A DNA stretch of 64,000 nt from Candidatus Poribacteria bacterium (lineage in GTDB: Bacteria; Poribacteria; WGA-4E; WGA-3G): the NCBI GenBank assembly GCA_022825665.1, contig JAJDWI010000060.1, positions 1 to 64,000 on the forward strand, read 5' to 3'. The notes beneath the pieces are model-generated. The model made no database searches and was not told where the DNA came from. It saw only the letters and a program-made list of their open reading frames with translations. The position numbers and the translations under genes were made by a program. Shown here piece by piece: positions 1 to 8,783 of the stretch; the first letter of the stretch is position 1; each line of letters starts with the position of its first letter.

Positions 1-98
1 TGAGAGCCTAAACGCCTGTGGATAACGTGTTAGACTACACTTTGTAGCAGTGTTAGACGAAGCAGGAAATGTCAGTTAGAGATAAAACTCTAATGTGA
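1..98 (+). pseudogene. tnpB: 3' remnant of an IS200/IS605-type tnpB
   Basis: Reading from base 2 gives ESLNACG and then a stop. Shifting frame at about base 20 continues as DNVLDYTL, with in-frame TAG codons at 45 and 54, then TKQEMSVRDKTLM up to a TGA at 96. From memory, this pattern (SLNACG, then a KQE-containing tail) is typical of the extreme C-terminus of TnpB, the RNA-guided nuclease of IS605/IS1341 elements. The frameshift and two internal stops show it is dead. The rest of the gene would lie before base 1. The identification rests on a short tail and on the hairpin that follows, so it is probable rather than certain. Confidence 0.5.
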
Positions 99-104
99 GA
101 ACAA

Positions 105-140
105 AAGAACCCCCATGCTTTAGCTGGGGGAGTATGTCAG
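105..140 (+). repeat. Right-end hairpin of the tnpB element
   Basis: Bases 110-115 (CCCCCA) pair with 125-130 (TGGGGG). An inner GC/GC pair closes a TTTA loop, and T116 is bulged. GTATGTCAG follows. Subterminal imperfect hairpins directly after tnpB are the usual right end of IS200/IS605 elements and the 3' end of the TnpB guide RNA. The position just after the tnpB remnant supports this. It could instead act as a simple stem-loop upstream of the kinase gene. Confidence 0.5.
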
Positions 141-177
141 ACTATGATGTGTGTATCCCGTATCAAGGAGAAAATGA

Positions 178-1683
178 ATGAGTTTATTGGGTATTGATGT
201 TGGCACAACAGGATGTAAAGTCATCGCATTCCAAGAGGATGGTGAAATCCTTGCACATGCTTATGGTGAATATCCGTTGATACACCCACAGCCCGGTTGG
301 TCCGAACTGGATGGAAATGTCGTATGGGACAATGTATCTAACGGAATTCGCGAGGTAGCAGCACAGACAAAAGACGATCCGATTGAAGCAATAAGTGTGG
401 CATCTCAAGGTGAAGCAGTCACACCTGTATGGGGTAACTGTGATGTCCTCGCAAATGCTATTACAACCTTTGATTCCCGCACTTTAGGAATCTGCGATGA
501 AATTCTACAAGATATAACACCTTTAGAAGTCATGCAAATCACAGGTATGCCACCGAGTGACATACACACGCTTGCAAAACTGGTATGGATACAACGCAAT
601 CAACCTGGCATATATAAAGAAGTATGGAAATTCTTCGGTTTTGAGGACTTTATTAATTTCAGACTTGGTGTGCAGCCTGCTGTGGATTATTCTCTGGCAG
701 CACGCACAATGGCGTTTGATATTATCAACAAATGCTGGTCTGAAAGAATGCTTGAATTAGGAAATGTGGATGTTTCTATATTACCCGACACAGTTCCTTC
801 AGGCACAATCATCGGTGAAATTGGCAAAAAGGTATCAGGTGAACTCGGTCTTCCGTCAGGAGTAGTAGTTGTCGCTGGAGGGCACGATCAACCGTGTGGT
901 GCATTAGGAGCAGGCATTATTCGTGGAGGAGAAGTCATGGATGCCACAGGTACAGTTGAGTGCATTGCACCTGCCTTCGGAGAACCTGTTGTCAACCAAC
1001 AAATGATTGATGGCAATTTTTCTTGCTATCCTCATGTCGTTGAAGGACTCTATGTAACACTTGGTTTTGTTTCAAGCGGTGGTGTTGTACTAAGATGGTT
1101 TCGTGACACATTAGCACAAGCAGATGTTGCACGAGCGTCCGCAGAGAATAGAGATGTGTATGATATTCTGCTTGAGGATATTCCAGATGTTCCTGGAACG
1201 GCTATGTTGCTTCCGCACTTTACAGGTTCAGGCACACCACATCTTGACTTAGAATCAAAAGGAGCGATTGTTGGCTTATCACTTTCAACATCCAAAGGCG
1301 AACTTGTGAAGGCAATTCTTGAGGGAATCAGTTACGAGATCAAACAGAATCTAACGATGTTGGAAGATGCTGGTGTGGAGATCAATGAAGTACGCGCAAT
1401 CGGTGGTGGTGCAAAGTCAGAAAAATGGCTACAACTGAAGGCAGATATGTTTGGTAAAAAGGTCATCGCACTTGATATTTCAGAAGGAGTTTGTCTTGGA
1501 ACAGCGATTCTCGCTGGAACTGCGATTGGCAAATATAACTCTATAGAGGAAGCGGTCGACCTGTTAGTCAAACCACAGAAGGAATACTATCCACGAGAAG
1601 AGATTGCACAAGAATACGATGATAAACTAAAAGTATATCAACAGATCTATCCCGCACTCCGCGGTCTAAATGACCAATTGTAA
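178..1683 (+). CDS. FGGY-family carbohydrate kinase (xylulokinase-like)
   Basis: Predicted cytoplasmic ATP-dependent sugar kinase of the XylB/FGGY family, 501 residues, the normal length. The N-terminal phosphate-binding segment LLGIDVGTTGCK (residues 3-14), the QPGW motif near residue 39 and the AGGHDQPCGALGAG segment near residue 235 are all typical. The start ATG follows AAGGAG (165-170). The next gene begins directly after its stop, so kinase, ROK protein and SIS isomerase form one operon for phosphorylating and isomerising a sugar. The substrate cannot be read from the sequence. Xylulose is the family default, but other ketoses or polyols are equally possible. Confidence 0.85.
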   Translation: MSLLGIDVGTTGCKVIAFQEDGEILAHAYGEYPLIHPQPGWSELDGNVVWDNVSNGIREVAAQTKDDPIEAISVASQGEAVTPVWGNCDVLANAITTFDSRTLGICDEILQDITPLEVMQITGMPPSDIHTLAKLVWIQRNQPGIYKEVWKFFGFEDFINFRLGVQPAVDYSLAARTMAFDIINKCWSERMLELGNVDVSILPDTVPSGTIIGEIGKKVSGELGLPSGVVVVAGGHDQPCGALGAGIIRGGEVMDATGTVECIAPAFGEPVVNQQMIDGNFSCYPHVVEGLYVTLGFVSSGGVVLRWFRDTLAQADVARASAENRDVYDILLEDIPDVPGTAMLLPHFTGSGTPHLDLESKGAIVGLSLSTSKGELVKAILEGISYEIKQNLTMLEDAGVEINEVRAIGGGAKSEKWLQLKADMFGKKVIALDISEGVCLGTAILAGTAIGKYNSIEEAVDLLVKPQKEYYPREEIAQEYDDKLKVYQQIYPALRGLNDQL

Positions 1684-1684
1684 T

Positions 1685-2638
1685 ATGAAGAAAACTTTTG
1701 TAGGAATAGACATCGGAGGAACGAAACTCGCTACCGTCGTTGCCGATGATTCAGGGAAAATACTCAGCAAAGTTAGAAGACCTACTCAAGCAGAAAAAGG
1801 TCCTGAATATATTATTGATCTCCTGTTTGAGATGATAAATGAAACTATCGTACAAGCAGGACTGAAACAGAATGCAATTTCAGCAATCGGTGTCAGTTGT
1901 GGGGGTCCATTAGATACAAAAACTGGGATCGTCTATTCTCCACCCAATCTACCCGGTTGGAATTCGTTTCCACTTAAAGCAAGACTTGAATCAGAGTATA
2001 GTATTCCTGTTACGATTGAAAACGATGCGAATGCATGTGCACTTGCAGAATATCGGTTCGGCGGGGGAAAAGGTTATGATGCTGTGCTTTATATGACTAT
2101 GAGCACGGGAATCGGTGGTGGTATCGTCCTAAATGGACAGGTATATCACGGTGCTAATGACAGTGCTGGAGAAGTCGGTCACCAAATACTATTACCGGAT
2201 GGACCTTTGTGTGGATGTGGACAACGTGGGTGTCTTGAATCTCTCTGCTCAGGACCGGCAATTGCACGCCGTGCAAAAGAAGCAATTCAAAAGGAATCTA
2301 ACACAATGATCTTTGCACTTGCAGATAGACAGATAGAATCAGTGAAATCTGAACATGTTCTGGAAGCAGCTCTCAAGAATGATCCATTAGCACTAAAGTT
2401 AATTGATGAAACAGCATATTATATGGGGTGGGGTATAGCAAATATTGTAAACATATTGAACCCGGACATAGTGTTATTGGGAACGATTGCAATCGCTGCA
2501 GGAGACTTGCTCCTTGTACCTATCCGAAAGTATGTTTCATCATTTGCTATGGCACGTCCTGCTGAAGTCGTTAAGATAATGCCAGCACAGTTGGGTGATA
2601 CATTAGGTGATCTTGCTGCTATCGCATTAGTTGTGTAA
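1685..2638 (+). CDS. ROK-family sugar kinase
   Basis: Predicted glucokinase-like or N-acetylhexosamine kinase-like ROK protein of about 317 residues with no N-terminal helix-turn-helix, so an enzyme rather than a repressor. It has the ATP-binding FVGIDIGGTKL segment at the N-terminus, the sugar-binding ENDANACALAE segment, GEVGH, and the ROK zinc motif CGCGQRGCLE. The ATG at 1685 lies one base after the kinase stop. An ATG at 1670 in the same frame would add MTNCN and overlap the kinase. I prefer 1685 because the family usually starts just before the GIDIGGTK motif. Substrate unknown. Confidence 0.85.
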   Translation: MKKTFVGIDIGGTKLATVVADDSGKILSKVRRPTQAEKGPEYIIDLLFEMINETIVQAGLKQNAISAIGVSCGGPLDTKTGIVYSPPNLPGWNSFPLKARLESEYSIPVTIENDANACALAEYRFGGGKGYDAVLYMTMSTGIGGGIVLNGQVYHGANDSAGEVGHQILLPDGPLCGCGQRGCLESLCSGPAIARRAKEAIQKESNTMIFALADRQIESVKSEHVLEAALKNDPLALKLIDETAYYMGWGIANIVNILNPDIVLLGTIAIAAGDLLLVPIRKYVSSFAMARPAEVVKIMPAQLGDTLGDLAAIALVV

Positions 2639-2660
2639 GATTTACAGGAGCATTAACGGA

Positions 2661-3224
2661 ATGGAGAGAATTCAAAATTATATTTCGCACCTACAGGGTG
2701 TTCTGGAACGTCTAAAACTCGAAGATGTGCGTCAATCCATAGATGTTATTATGGATGCCTATCATGCAGATAAACAAATATTTGTTATAGGCAATGGGGG
2801 AAGTGCATCTACAGCATCACACATCGCATGTGATTTAGGTAAAGGAACAAGCATTGAAGGTAAACCGCGTTTTAGAGTTATCAGTTTAACTGATAACGTT
2901 GCGACAATGACCGCTTGGTCTAATGATGTATCCTACGAAGATGTGTTCGTCGAACAACTGAAAAATCTTGTAAATTCAGGAGATGTCGTAATTGGAATCA
3001 GTGCAAGTGGCAATTCAGAGAACGTAATCCGAGCAATGCATTACGCATCAGAAATAGGGTGTCCGACAATAGGCTGGAGTGGCTTTGGTGGTGGAAGATT
3101 AGCAACGATCTGCGATGTTAATGTTATTGTTGACAGTAATCAGTATGGACCTGTTGAGGATGTACACCTTATATTAAACCATGTCGTTCATGCTTGGATT
3201 AAAGAAGAATTTACAGTGACATAA
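2661..3224 (+). CDS. SIS-domain phosphosugar isomerase (GmhA/DiaA-like)
   Basis: A 187-residue single SIS-domain protein. The segment VIGNGGSASTASHIACDLGKG is the phosphosugar-binding loop of the GmhA/DiaA family, and GISASGNSENVIRAM is the second phosphate-binding loop. The ATG at 2661 follows AGGAG at 2646-2650; an upstream in-frame extension to 2631 overlaps the ROK gene and has no ribosome site. Third gene of the operon, so it probably isomerises the phosphorylated sugar made by the kinases. Sedoheptulose-7-phosphate isomerase activity is possible, but no other heptose genes are nearby. Confidence 0.8.
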   Translation: MERIQNYISHLQGVLERLKLEDVRQSIDVIMDAYHADKQIFVIGNGGSASTASHIACDLGKGTSIEGKPRFRVISLTDNVATMTAWSNDVSYEDVFVEQLKNLVNSGDVVIGISASGNSENVIRAMHYASEIGCPTIGWSGFGGGRLATICDVNVIVDSNQYGPVEDVHLILNHVVHAWIKEEFTVT

Positions 3225-3301
3225 ACATTACACAACATATCTAATTCTGTTTTATATCAGGACATATGCATAATCCATTTTAGATGAGGAAATATTAATC
3301 G

Positions 3302-3330
3302 TTGACATAGAAAATCAGGCAACGTACTAT
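3302..3330 (+). promoter_or_regulatory. Sigma70-type promoter
   Basis: TTGACA (3302-3307), a 17-base spacer and TACTAT (3325-3330). The -35 box is perfect and the -10 box matches TATAAT at 4 of 6 positions. It points at the small gene at 3535, about 200 bases away. An inverted repeat (3375-3397, 10-bp arms with a TTT loop) lies in the resulting leader. Confidence 0.5.
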
Positions 3331-3534
3331 GTTTGACTTGATAAAGCATTTGACCCATTTCATATGAGGAGAATGATTTAAGCATTTTGCTTAAATCCAA
3401 AAATATAATACCTCAGTAAGAACAAATTGGACATAGGTTATAGAACTATTCGGAATTAGTCGTTTTGGACTTGAATAAAATTGTTTAAAAGAGTGTAATA
3501 AACTTTGGAAAATATACTGAGGTCAGAAAGGAAA

Positions 3535-3834
3535 ATGAAGATGCGAAACTTTAATCTGCATGGCAAACTAATAACCGCACCCTGTTTTGAAGAAGTTCCA
3601 ACTCATGAAGCAATGGATAAGTACATTCCTCCTGATTACAACTCTTCAAAAATCGAAAAAGTTACTTTTAGTTTCTGTCGGGATGGTAAATCAGAAAAAA
3701 TAAAGGTGGAAGTTTACGGTCCCTTAGCAATTAAGGTCTTCCAAAATCTTAGACATGGGAAAAACTGTGAACTTGTGTTTGATAGGATAGTTGGCGCAAG
3801 TTTACCACTCTATCCAAATGATGTTATTTATTAA
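3535..3834 (+). CDS. Hypothetical protein
   Basis: A 99-residue protein that I do not recognise. It begins MKMRNFNLHGKL, has no signal peptide or membrane segment, and alternates charged and hydrophobic stretches as a small soluble domain would. The ATG at 3535 follows AGAAAGGA; an in-frame TTG at 3505 is possible but lacks a ribosome site. It stands alone behind a good promoter, with a 170-base gap before the WD40 gene. Confidence 0.5.
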   Translation: MKMRNFNLHGKLITAPCFEEVPTHEAMDKYIPPDYNSSKIEKVTFSFCRDGKSEKIKVEVYGPLAIKVFQNLRHGKNCELVFDRIVGASLPLYPNDVIY

Positions 3835-4005
3835 TAATTACGCAAACTATGTTTAAAAATTTAAATTAGGAAACGGACCGCTAGTCCTGAAAAAGGTATT
3901 TAATCAATGCAAAACTATCGTTTGGACAATATTTTCACTTATATCGTAATTCCTAAATCTTGCATGCGGCAACTTAGGTTAAAATTATTAAAGTGTAATA
4001 TCATC

Positions 4006-5931
4006 ATGAAAAAACTTAGTTTAGAAAATTTATTGATACTTCTTTTTTTATCTATCGTGTTTCTACAGAACAGTTTTGCCGATGTAAAAAACGAAGTTAT
4101 ACTAGAAAGTTCTGTCCCAGATTATACAACATGGTCATTACCAAAAAACGCAAAGTCACGCTTAGGTAAAGGCTATATAAACGAACTCCAGTATTCTCCA
4201 AACGGTACACGACTAGCGGCGGCAAGTAGCACTGGGATTTGGATTTACGATTCAATAACACTTCAAGAAATCCTACTTCTCACAGGACATACGGGAGTGG
4301 TCAATAGTGTGGCATTCAGTCCAGATGGAAAAACTATCGCAAGTGGTAGCTCGGACTACACTATACGATTGTGGAATGCAAATACGGGCAAACACATACG
4401 TTCATTTACAGGGCATACGAGTTCTATCACAAGTGTCACCTTTAGCCCCAATGGAAAATATATCGTAAGCGGAAGTAGGGACCGTACAGTACGATTGTGG
4501 AATGCAAATACGGGTGAAAACACGAAAAAACTTACATCGCATATAGATTCAGGGTCAGCCAATAGCGTCACAGTTAGTCCTGACAGGGAATATATCGCAA
4601 GTGGGAGGGGTGAGGGCAGCATCGCTTCGGGTATCATTGACTTATGGGATGCTAATACAGGTGAGCACATAGGTTCTCTTGTAGGACATGCAAGTTCAGT
4701 CAATAGTTTGACATTCAGTCCTAATGGGAAATATATCATTAGTGGGGGTGATAATGGCATCATTAACATGTGGGACGTAAACACAAAAAAGGATCTGAAA
4801 AAACTTGAAGTACACATCGGGAGTGTCAATAAGGTTGTGTTTAGCCCAAATGGTAAAACTATCGCAAGTTGCGGTGAAGACACTACAATACGAATATGGG
4901 ATGCTATCACAGGATCACACACTACACTTATAGGACATAAGAAGTTTGTCAATAGTGTAGCATTTAGTCCAGATGGTAAAACTATCGCAAGTTGCAGTTT
5001 GGACAATACTATACGATTGTGGGACACTAACACAGGCAAAAACATACACTCTCTAACAAGATCAGGTCATATGCATATTGTCGGTAGCGTTACCTTTAGT
5101 CCAGATGGAAAAATGCTTGCAAGCAGAAGTTGGGATGGGACAATCTTATTGTGGGATGTTAACACGAGCACACATATACAAACTCTCACAAGCGCGACTT
5201 CCCTATCATTCAGTCCAGATGGAAAAACTATCGCAAGTGGTAGTACAGATAACACTATACGATTGTGGGACACCAACACAGGAACACATAACCGAATCCT
5301 TACACGACATACTAATACGGTTAATAACGTAATATTCAGTCCTGATGGAAAATATATCGTAAGCTCGGATGACAATACTATACAATTATGGGACGCTGAA
5401 ACAGGTGAAAAAATACACTCTCTCACTGGGAATACTGATACGGTTTATAGTTTGGCATTCAGTCCTGATGGAAAATATATCGTGAGTGCAGGTAAGGATA
5501 AAAAAGTCCGGTTATGGAATGTTAGCACGGGAACACATATCCGAACTCTCACAGGCCATACGTGGCACGTCAGTAGCGTAGCATTCAGCCCTGATGGAAA
5601 AACCATTGCAAGTGGAAGCGCGGCTTTTGACAATACAATACGACTTTGGGATTTTGCTTCGGGCATTCAACTTCGTATTCTTACAGGACTTACAAACAGT
5701 ATTTTATACCGCCCTGTGTCATTCAGTCCTGACGGAAAATATATCGCAAGTGAAGGAGAGAACCACGCAATACAACTGTGGAATGTGAGGACAGGTGAAC
5801 ACATACACTCTTTTACAGGGCATATGCATAGCATCAATAGTTTAGCATTCAGTCCTGATGGAAAATATATCGCAAGTGCAGGGTGGGACCACACGGTTAT
5901 GTTGTGGGAACATACACTTTCTGATAAATGA
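4006..5931 (+). CDS. Secreted 14-blade WD40 repeat protein
   Basis: A 641-residue protein with an N-terminal signal peptide (MKKLSLENLLILLFLS..., cleavage probably after NSFA, about residue 25) followed by WD40 repeats to the C-terminus. I count 14 blades, each with SPDGK or SPNGK, IASGS or IVSGS and a terminal LWD or LWN, which would fit two seven-bladed propellers. Some blades lack the GH dipeptide. The start at 4006 is chosen because it places the signal peptide at the N-terminus; an in-frame ATG at 3907 would bury it. Probably a periplasmic or surface protein-binding scaffold. No catalytic domain is visible. Confidence 0.85.
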   Translation: MKKLSLENLLILLFLSIVFLQNSFADVKNEVILESSVPDYTTWSLPKNAKSRLGKGYINELQYSPNGTRLAAASSTGIWIYDSITLQEILLLTGHTGVVNSVAFSPDGKTIASGSSDYTIRLWNANTGKHIRSFTGHTSSITSVTFSPNGKYIVSGSRDRTVRLWNANTGENTKKLTSHIDSGSANSVTVSPDREYIASGRGEGSIASGIIDLWDANTGEHIGSLVGHASSVNSLTFSPNGKYIISGGDNGIINMWDVNTKKDLKKLEVHIGSVNKVVFSPNGKTIASCGEDTTIRIWDAITGSHTTLIGHKKFVNSVAFSPDGKTIASCSLDNTIRLWDTNTGKNIHSLTRSGHMHIVGSVTFSPDGKMLASRSWDGTILLWDVNTSTHIQTLTSATSLSFSPDGKTIASGSTDNTIRLWDTNTGTHNRILTRHTNTVNNVIFSPDGKYIVSSDDNTIQLWDAETGEKIHSLTGNTDTVYSLAFSPDGKYIVSAGKDKKVRLWNVSTGTHIRTLTGHTWHVSSVAFSPDGKTIASGSAAFDNTIRLWDFASGIQLRILTGLTNSILYRPVSFSPDGKYIASEGENHAIQLWNVRTGEHIHSFTGHMHSINSLAFSPDGKYIASAGWDHTVMLWEHTLSDK

Positions 5932-6189
5932 TGCACAGCGGGCAAGTTGTGTAAGTTCTAACATATAAATAACCCAAATTGCTATGCATGAAAATTCGGA
6001 CATACATAGACTGTTCTAATAGATAATTATTCGACATATCCCGTAGTGTTAACTCTTAGTTTGCACCATCATATATTCAACTAATAGATTGTGCTACAGA
6101 GGTGGTAACTTAGGTTCAAATAGTAATCAGGACTATTAAATTTTCGGTTTTTCGGATATATTTTTCACAATTCAATAGATACTTTTTAA

Positions 6190-6255
6190 TTCGTGTAGAG
6201 GTGTGCGACACTAGACAGTATGATCGTTGTCTGGTGTCGCACACCTCTACACGAA
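6190..6255. repeat. Long near-perfect hairpin with 28-bp arms
   Basis: Bases 6190-6217 pair with 6228-6255 over 28 positions with a single G/T wobble, around a 10-base loop (6218-6227). It lies in the 499-base gap between the WD40 gene and nfeD. No T-run follows on the plus strand, so it is not a standard intrinsic terminator. The rest of the gap is AT-rich without a gene. Confidence 0.85.
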
Positions 6256-6332
6256 CTACAATATAAACACTTAGTACCACTCATCTACTTAGAAATCTTA
6301 AAACTAAATAGCCTAAATAAAAATGAAGTTTC

Positions 6333-6362
6333 TTGACACCACAATAGTTCTTAAGATATACT
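6333..6362 (+). promoter_or_regulatory. Promoter of the nfeD-floA operon
   Basis: TTGACA (6333-6338), an 18-base spacer and TATACT (6357-6362), 68 bases before the nfeD start. The -35 box is perfect and the -10 box matches at 5 of 6 positions. The next four genes on this strand follow with only one sizeable gap, where the 8488-8722 element sits. Confidence 0.6.
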
Positions 6363-6430
6363 AATAGCGCGAGATAAACAACAATAATATATAAAATGAA
6401 GTGCCATAGCAATCAATCTGGAGTGAAAAA

Positions 6431-7972
6431 ATGAAACGCAAGAGAACTCTACTATTTTATACGCTCCTCATAATTTTCTGCTTATCCTTGTTAGTTAGTA
6501 TATTCGCTCAGGAGACTGCTTTAGTTTATGTTCTGGATATTCGCACTGAAATCGGCGGCGGTGTTAGTTCATATATCATGAAAGGTATCCAAAGAGCAGA
6601 AGCGGCAAATGCAGATGCTATTATCTTTGATGTGGATACACCTGGCGGAAGAGTTGATTCTGCAGTCAAAATTATTAGATTGATTCAAAAGACGGAAATA
6701 CCTACTATTGCTTTTGTCAACCGACAAGCTATCTCCGCAGGGGCTATGATTTCTGCTGCATGTACACAGATTGTGATGACATCGGGGGCGACAATTGGTG
6801 ATTCAGAACCTGTGGACTCAAGAGGGAATGAGGTAAGTGAGAAAGTCGTTTCTTATATTCGAGGCACTATTCGTTCTACGGCAGAACGTCAAGGTAGAAA
6901 TCCGGACATTGCAGAAGCGATGGTAGACAAAAGACTTTTTCTCGTCCGATTAAAAAATGGCGATATAATTAAATTACGACCCGAGGAATACCTTAATGAG
7001 CAGGATGCAGGAACACAGATGGAGATCCTTTGTGCAAAGGGTGAACTCCTTAACATGACAACACGACAGGCTCTTGATTATGGATTCGCAGATGCACAAG
7101 CTGAAACTATATCAGAATTGCTTGAACAATATCAGATCGTGGAAGTAGATTTAAAATATAGAGAAGATAATAATGATGCTTTATTGATGGCACTTACCGA
7201 AGAAGGTATCATCAATAAACAGGAAGACATTGGTGTTGAGCAAGTCACACCCGTAAAATCTTTGAAAAATGCACAGATCAATCGCTTTGCTGTCACTATT
7301 GCTGACCGAATCGTCTTCTTTATAACAAGTCCATACATCAGTGCATTTCTACTATCGTTAGGTGGACTCGGACTTTTTGTTGAAATCCGCACACCAGGTT
7401 TTGGTATTCCAGGATTTCTCGGTATAATGTTCATCGGTTTATTCTTTGGTGGACACATGTTAAACCAAATTTCTTCAGCATGGATGCCACTTATCTTTGT
7501 AGTAGGATTAGCATTAATTGTTTTAGAGGTATTTGTTATTCCCGGTTTTGGAATTGCCGGAATCCTCGGAATAATTTTGATGTTTGGTAGTGTTTTTTAT
7601 GTATTTTTTGACAACACAGATGATATAAATATGGCTCTACTTTGGCTTTCTGTTTCTGTAATACTAACCTCTGTGTTAGCCATTCTTGCCACAATATTTC
7701 TGCCTAAATCAGCTCCATTTCAGCGGTTTTCGCTTTCCACTGTGATGAGTACTGATCTTGGTTACCATTCTGCCGGTCTTGAGGATTTTGAGAGTTTCCT
7801 CGGTAAAACCGGTGTTGCATTAACACCGCTTCGACCCGCTGGTACGGCAAGGATAGATAATAAGCGATTGGATGTAGTTACGGTCGGTGACTTCATCGCA
7901 CAAAATACACCTGTTAAGGTCGCGGAAGTTGAAGGATCGAAAATATCAGTTGAAGCTCTTGAGGACTATTGA
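6431..7972 (+). CDS. nfeD: NfeD-family membrane serine protease (stomatin operon partner)
   Basis: A 513-residue long-form NfeD. It has a signal peptide (residues 1-26), a ClpP/SppA-type protease domain (about 30-235) with PGG near residue 71 and the nucleophile motif SAG (Ser102), several membrane helices (about 290-420) and a C-terminal OB-fold NfeD domain (about 450-513). Lys138 is the likely catalytic dyad partner by spacing. Long NfeD proteins are known to cleave stomatin or flotillin-family proteins and are encoded beside them, and two floA genes follow here. The layout resembles yqeZ-yqfA of Bacillus. Confidence 0.88.
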   Translation: MKRKRTLLFYTLLIIFCLSLLVSIFAQETALVYVLDIRTEIGGGVSSYIMKGIQRAEAANADAIIFDVDTPGGRVDSAVKIIRLIQKTEIPTIAFVNRQAISAGAMISAACTQIVMTSGATIGDSEPVDSRGNEVSEKVVSYIRGTIRSTAERQGRNPDIAEAMVDKRLFLVRLKNGDIIKLRPEEYLNEQDAGTQMEILCAKGELLNMTTRQALDYGFADAQAETISELLEQYQIVEVDLKYREDNNDALLMALTEEGIINKQEDIGVEQVTPVKSLKNAQINRFAVTIADRIVFFITSPYISAFLLSLGGLGLFVEIRTPGFGIPGFLGIMFIGLFFGGHMLNQISSAWMPLIFVVGLALIVLEVFVIPGFGIAGILGIILMFGSVFYVFFDNTDDINMALLWLSVSVILTSVLAILATIFLPKSAPFQRFSLSTVMSTDLGYHSAGLEDFESFLGKTGVALTPLRPAGTARIDNKRLDVVTVGDFIAQNTPVKVAEVEGSKISVEALEDY

Positions 7973-8003
7973 TATATTATAAACTTTTCGGAGGTTTTCA
8001 ATC

Positions 8004-8483
8004 ATGTGGGTACCAACTATTCTCATTGCACTCGGAATACTGTTAGTGTTTGTTGAGATTTTACTTCTCCCAGGATTCGGTGCAGCAGGTATTCCGGGAG
8101 TAATAATATTCTGTGTCGGAATCGGAATGATTTGGGTGAGAGCTGGTGCTACTACCGCACTAATTTATACCAGTGTCGCTTTGATTTTCGTTATACCGAT
8201 ATCTATTATTGGTCTGTCGTTACTCCGTGAATCCTCTATTGGTAAAAGTTTTATTCTGAGTGCTTCTGAGAAGGCTGAGGACGGGTTTCAAGCAGCACCA
8301 CAAGAATTAACAGCACTTGTCGGAAAATCTGGGAAAACGGTTACGCCGCTTCGTCCCGCAGGTGTTGCCCTAATCAACGGTCAACGTGTTGATATTGTTA
8401 CACAAGGAGAGTTTGTTGCACCGGAAACTGAAGTTGAAGTAATATTAGTTGAAGGCAGTCGTGTAGTTGTCCGAAGTTTATAA
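8004..8483 (+). CDS. Short NfeD-like membrane protein
   Basis: A 159-residue protein with two or three N-terminal membrane helices, including LLLPGFGAAGIPG, and a C-terminal OB-fold (about residues 100-159, GKTVTPLRPAGVALINGQRVD) that closely resembles the C-terminus of the preceding long NfeD. It has no protease domain. The ATG follows CGGAGG (7990-7995). Short NfeD proteins are known partners of flotillin or stomatin proteins, and it lies between nfeD and the two floA genes. Confidence 0.8.
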   Translation: MWVPTILIALGILLVFVEILLLPGFGAAGIPGVIIFCVGIGMIWVRAGATTALIYTSVALIFVIPISIIGLSLLRESSIGKSFILSASEKAEDGFQAAPQELTALVGKSGKTVTPLRPAGVALINGQRVDIVTQGEFVAPETEVEVILVEGSRVVVRSL

Positions 8484-8487
8484 AATC

Positions 8488-8722
8488 AGGACTTATGCAG
8501 AAGCGGTAGGCGCGCTTTGATGAAGATTAATTTATTAATTCGGTAATTATGGAAAAGATCCAGTGCGGTTAGGAAACCGCACCTACCGGGTTTGGGAAAA
8601 TTAGAATTACCGAAATATTTACTTAATCCTCATGTAAGCGCGCTGGAAAATCATAATCCTGCTGAAAAACACACCATTTTAGTCATAATTATTGGAAAAA
8701 TTGTGAAAATTGCTTAAGTCCT
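8488..8722. mobile_element. 235-bp inverted-repeat element, copy 1
   Basis: Bounded by AGGACTTA (8488-8495) and TAAGTCCT (8715-8722). The left flank carries GCGGTAGGCGCGC and the right flank AAGCGCGC. Between them is a core (8521-8632) with inverted ends TGAAGATTAA/TTAATCCTCA and a central hairpin TGCGGTT/AACCGCA (8564-8581). It contains no ORF. A second copy of the same length lies at 39703-39937 in the opposite overall orientation, but with the core unflipped. Looks like a non-autonomous (MITE-type) element. It sits inside the nfeD-floA operon gap. Confidence 0.75.
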
Positions 8723-8783
8723 AAAAATAATGAAATTAAAAGTTATGTTTTAAAAACGAACACAAAACAATAGGAGATTCGAT

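Noticed and set aside
4356-5945. Long open frames on the minus strand opposite the WD40 gene
   Set aside because: They follow the period of the WD40 repeats, are full of the reverse complement of the SPDGK codons and have no ribosome sites.
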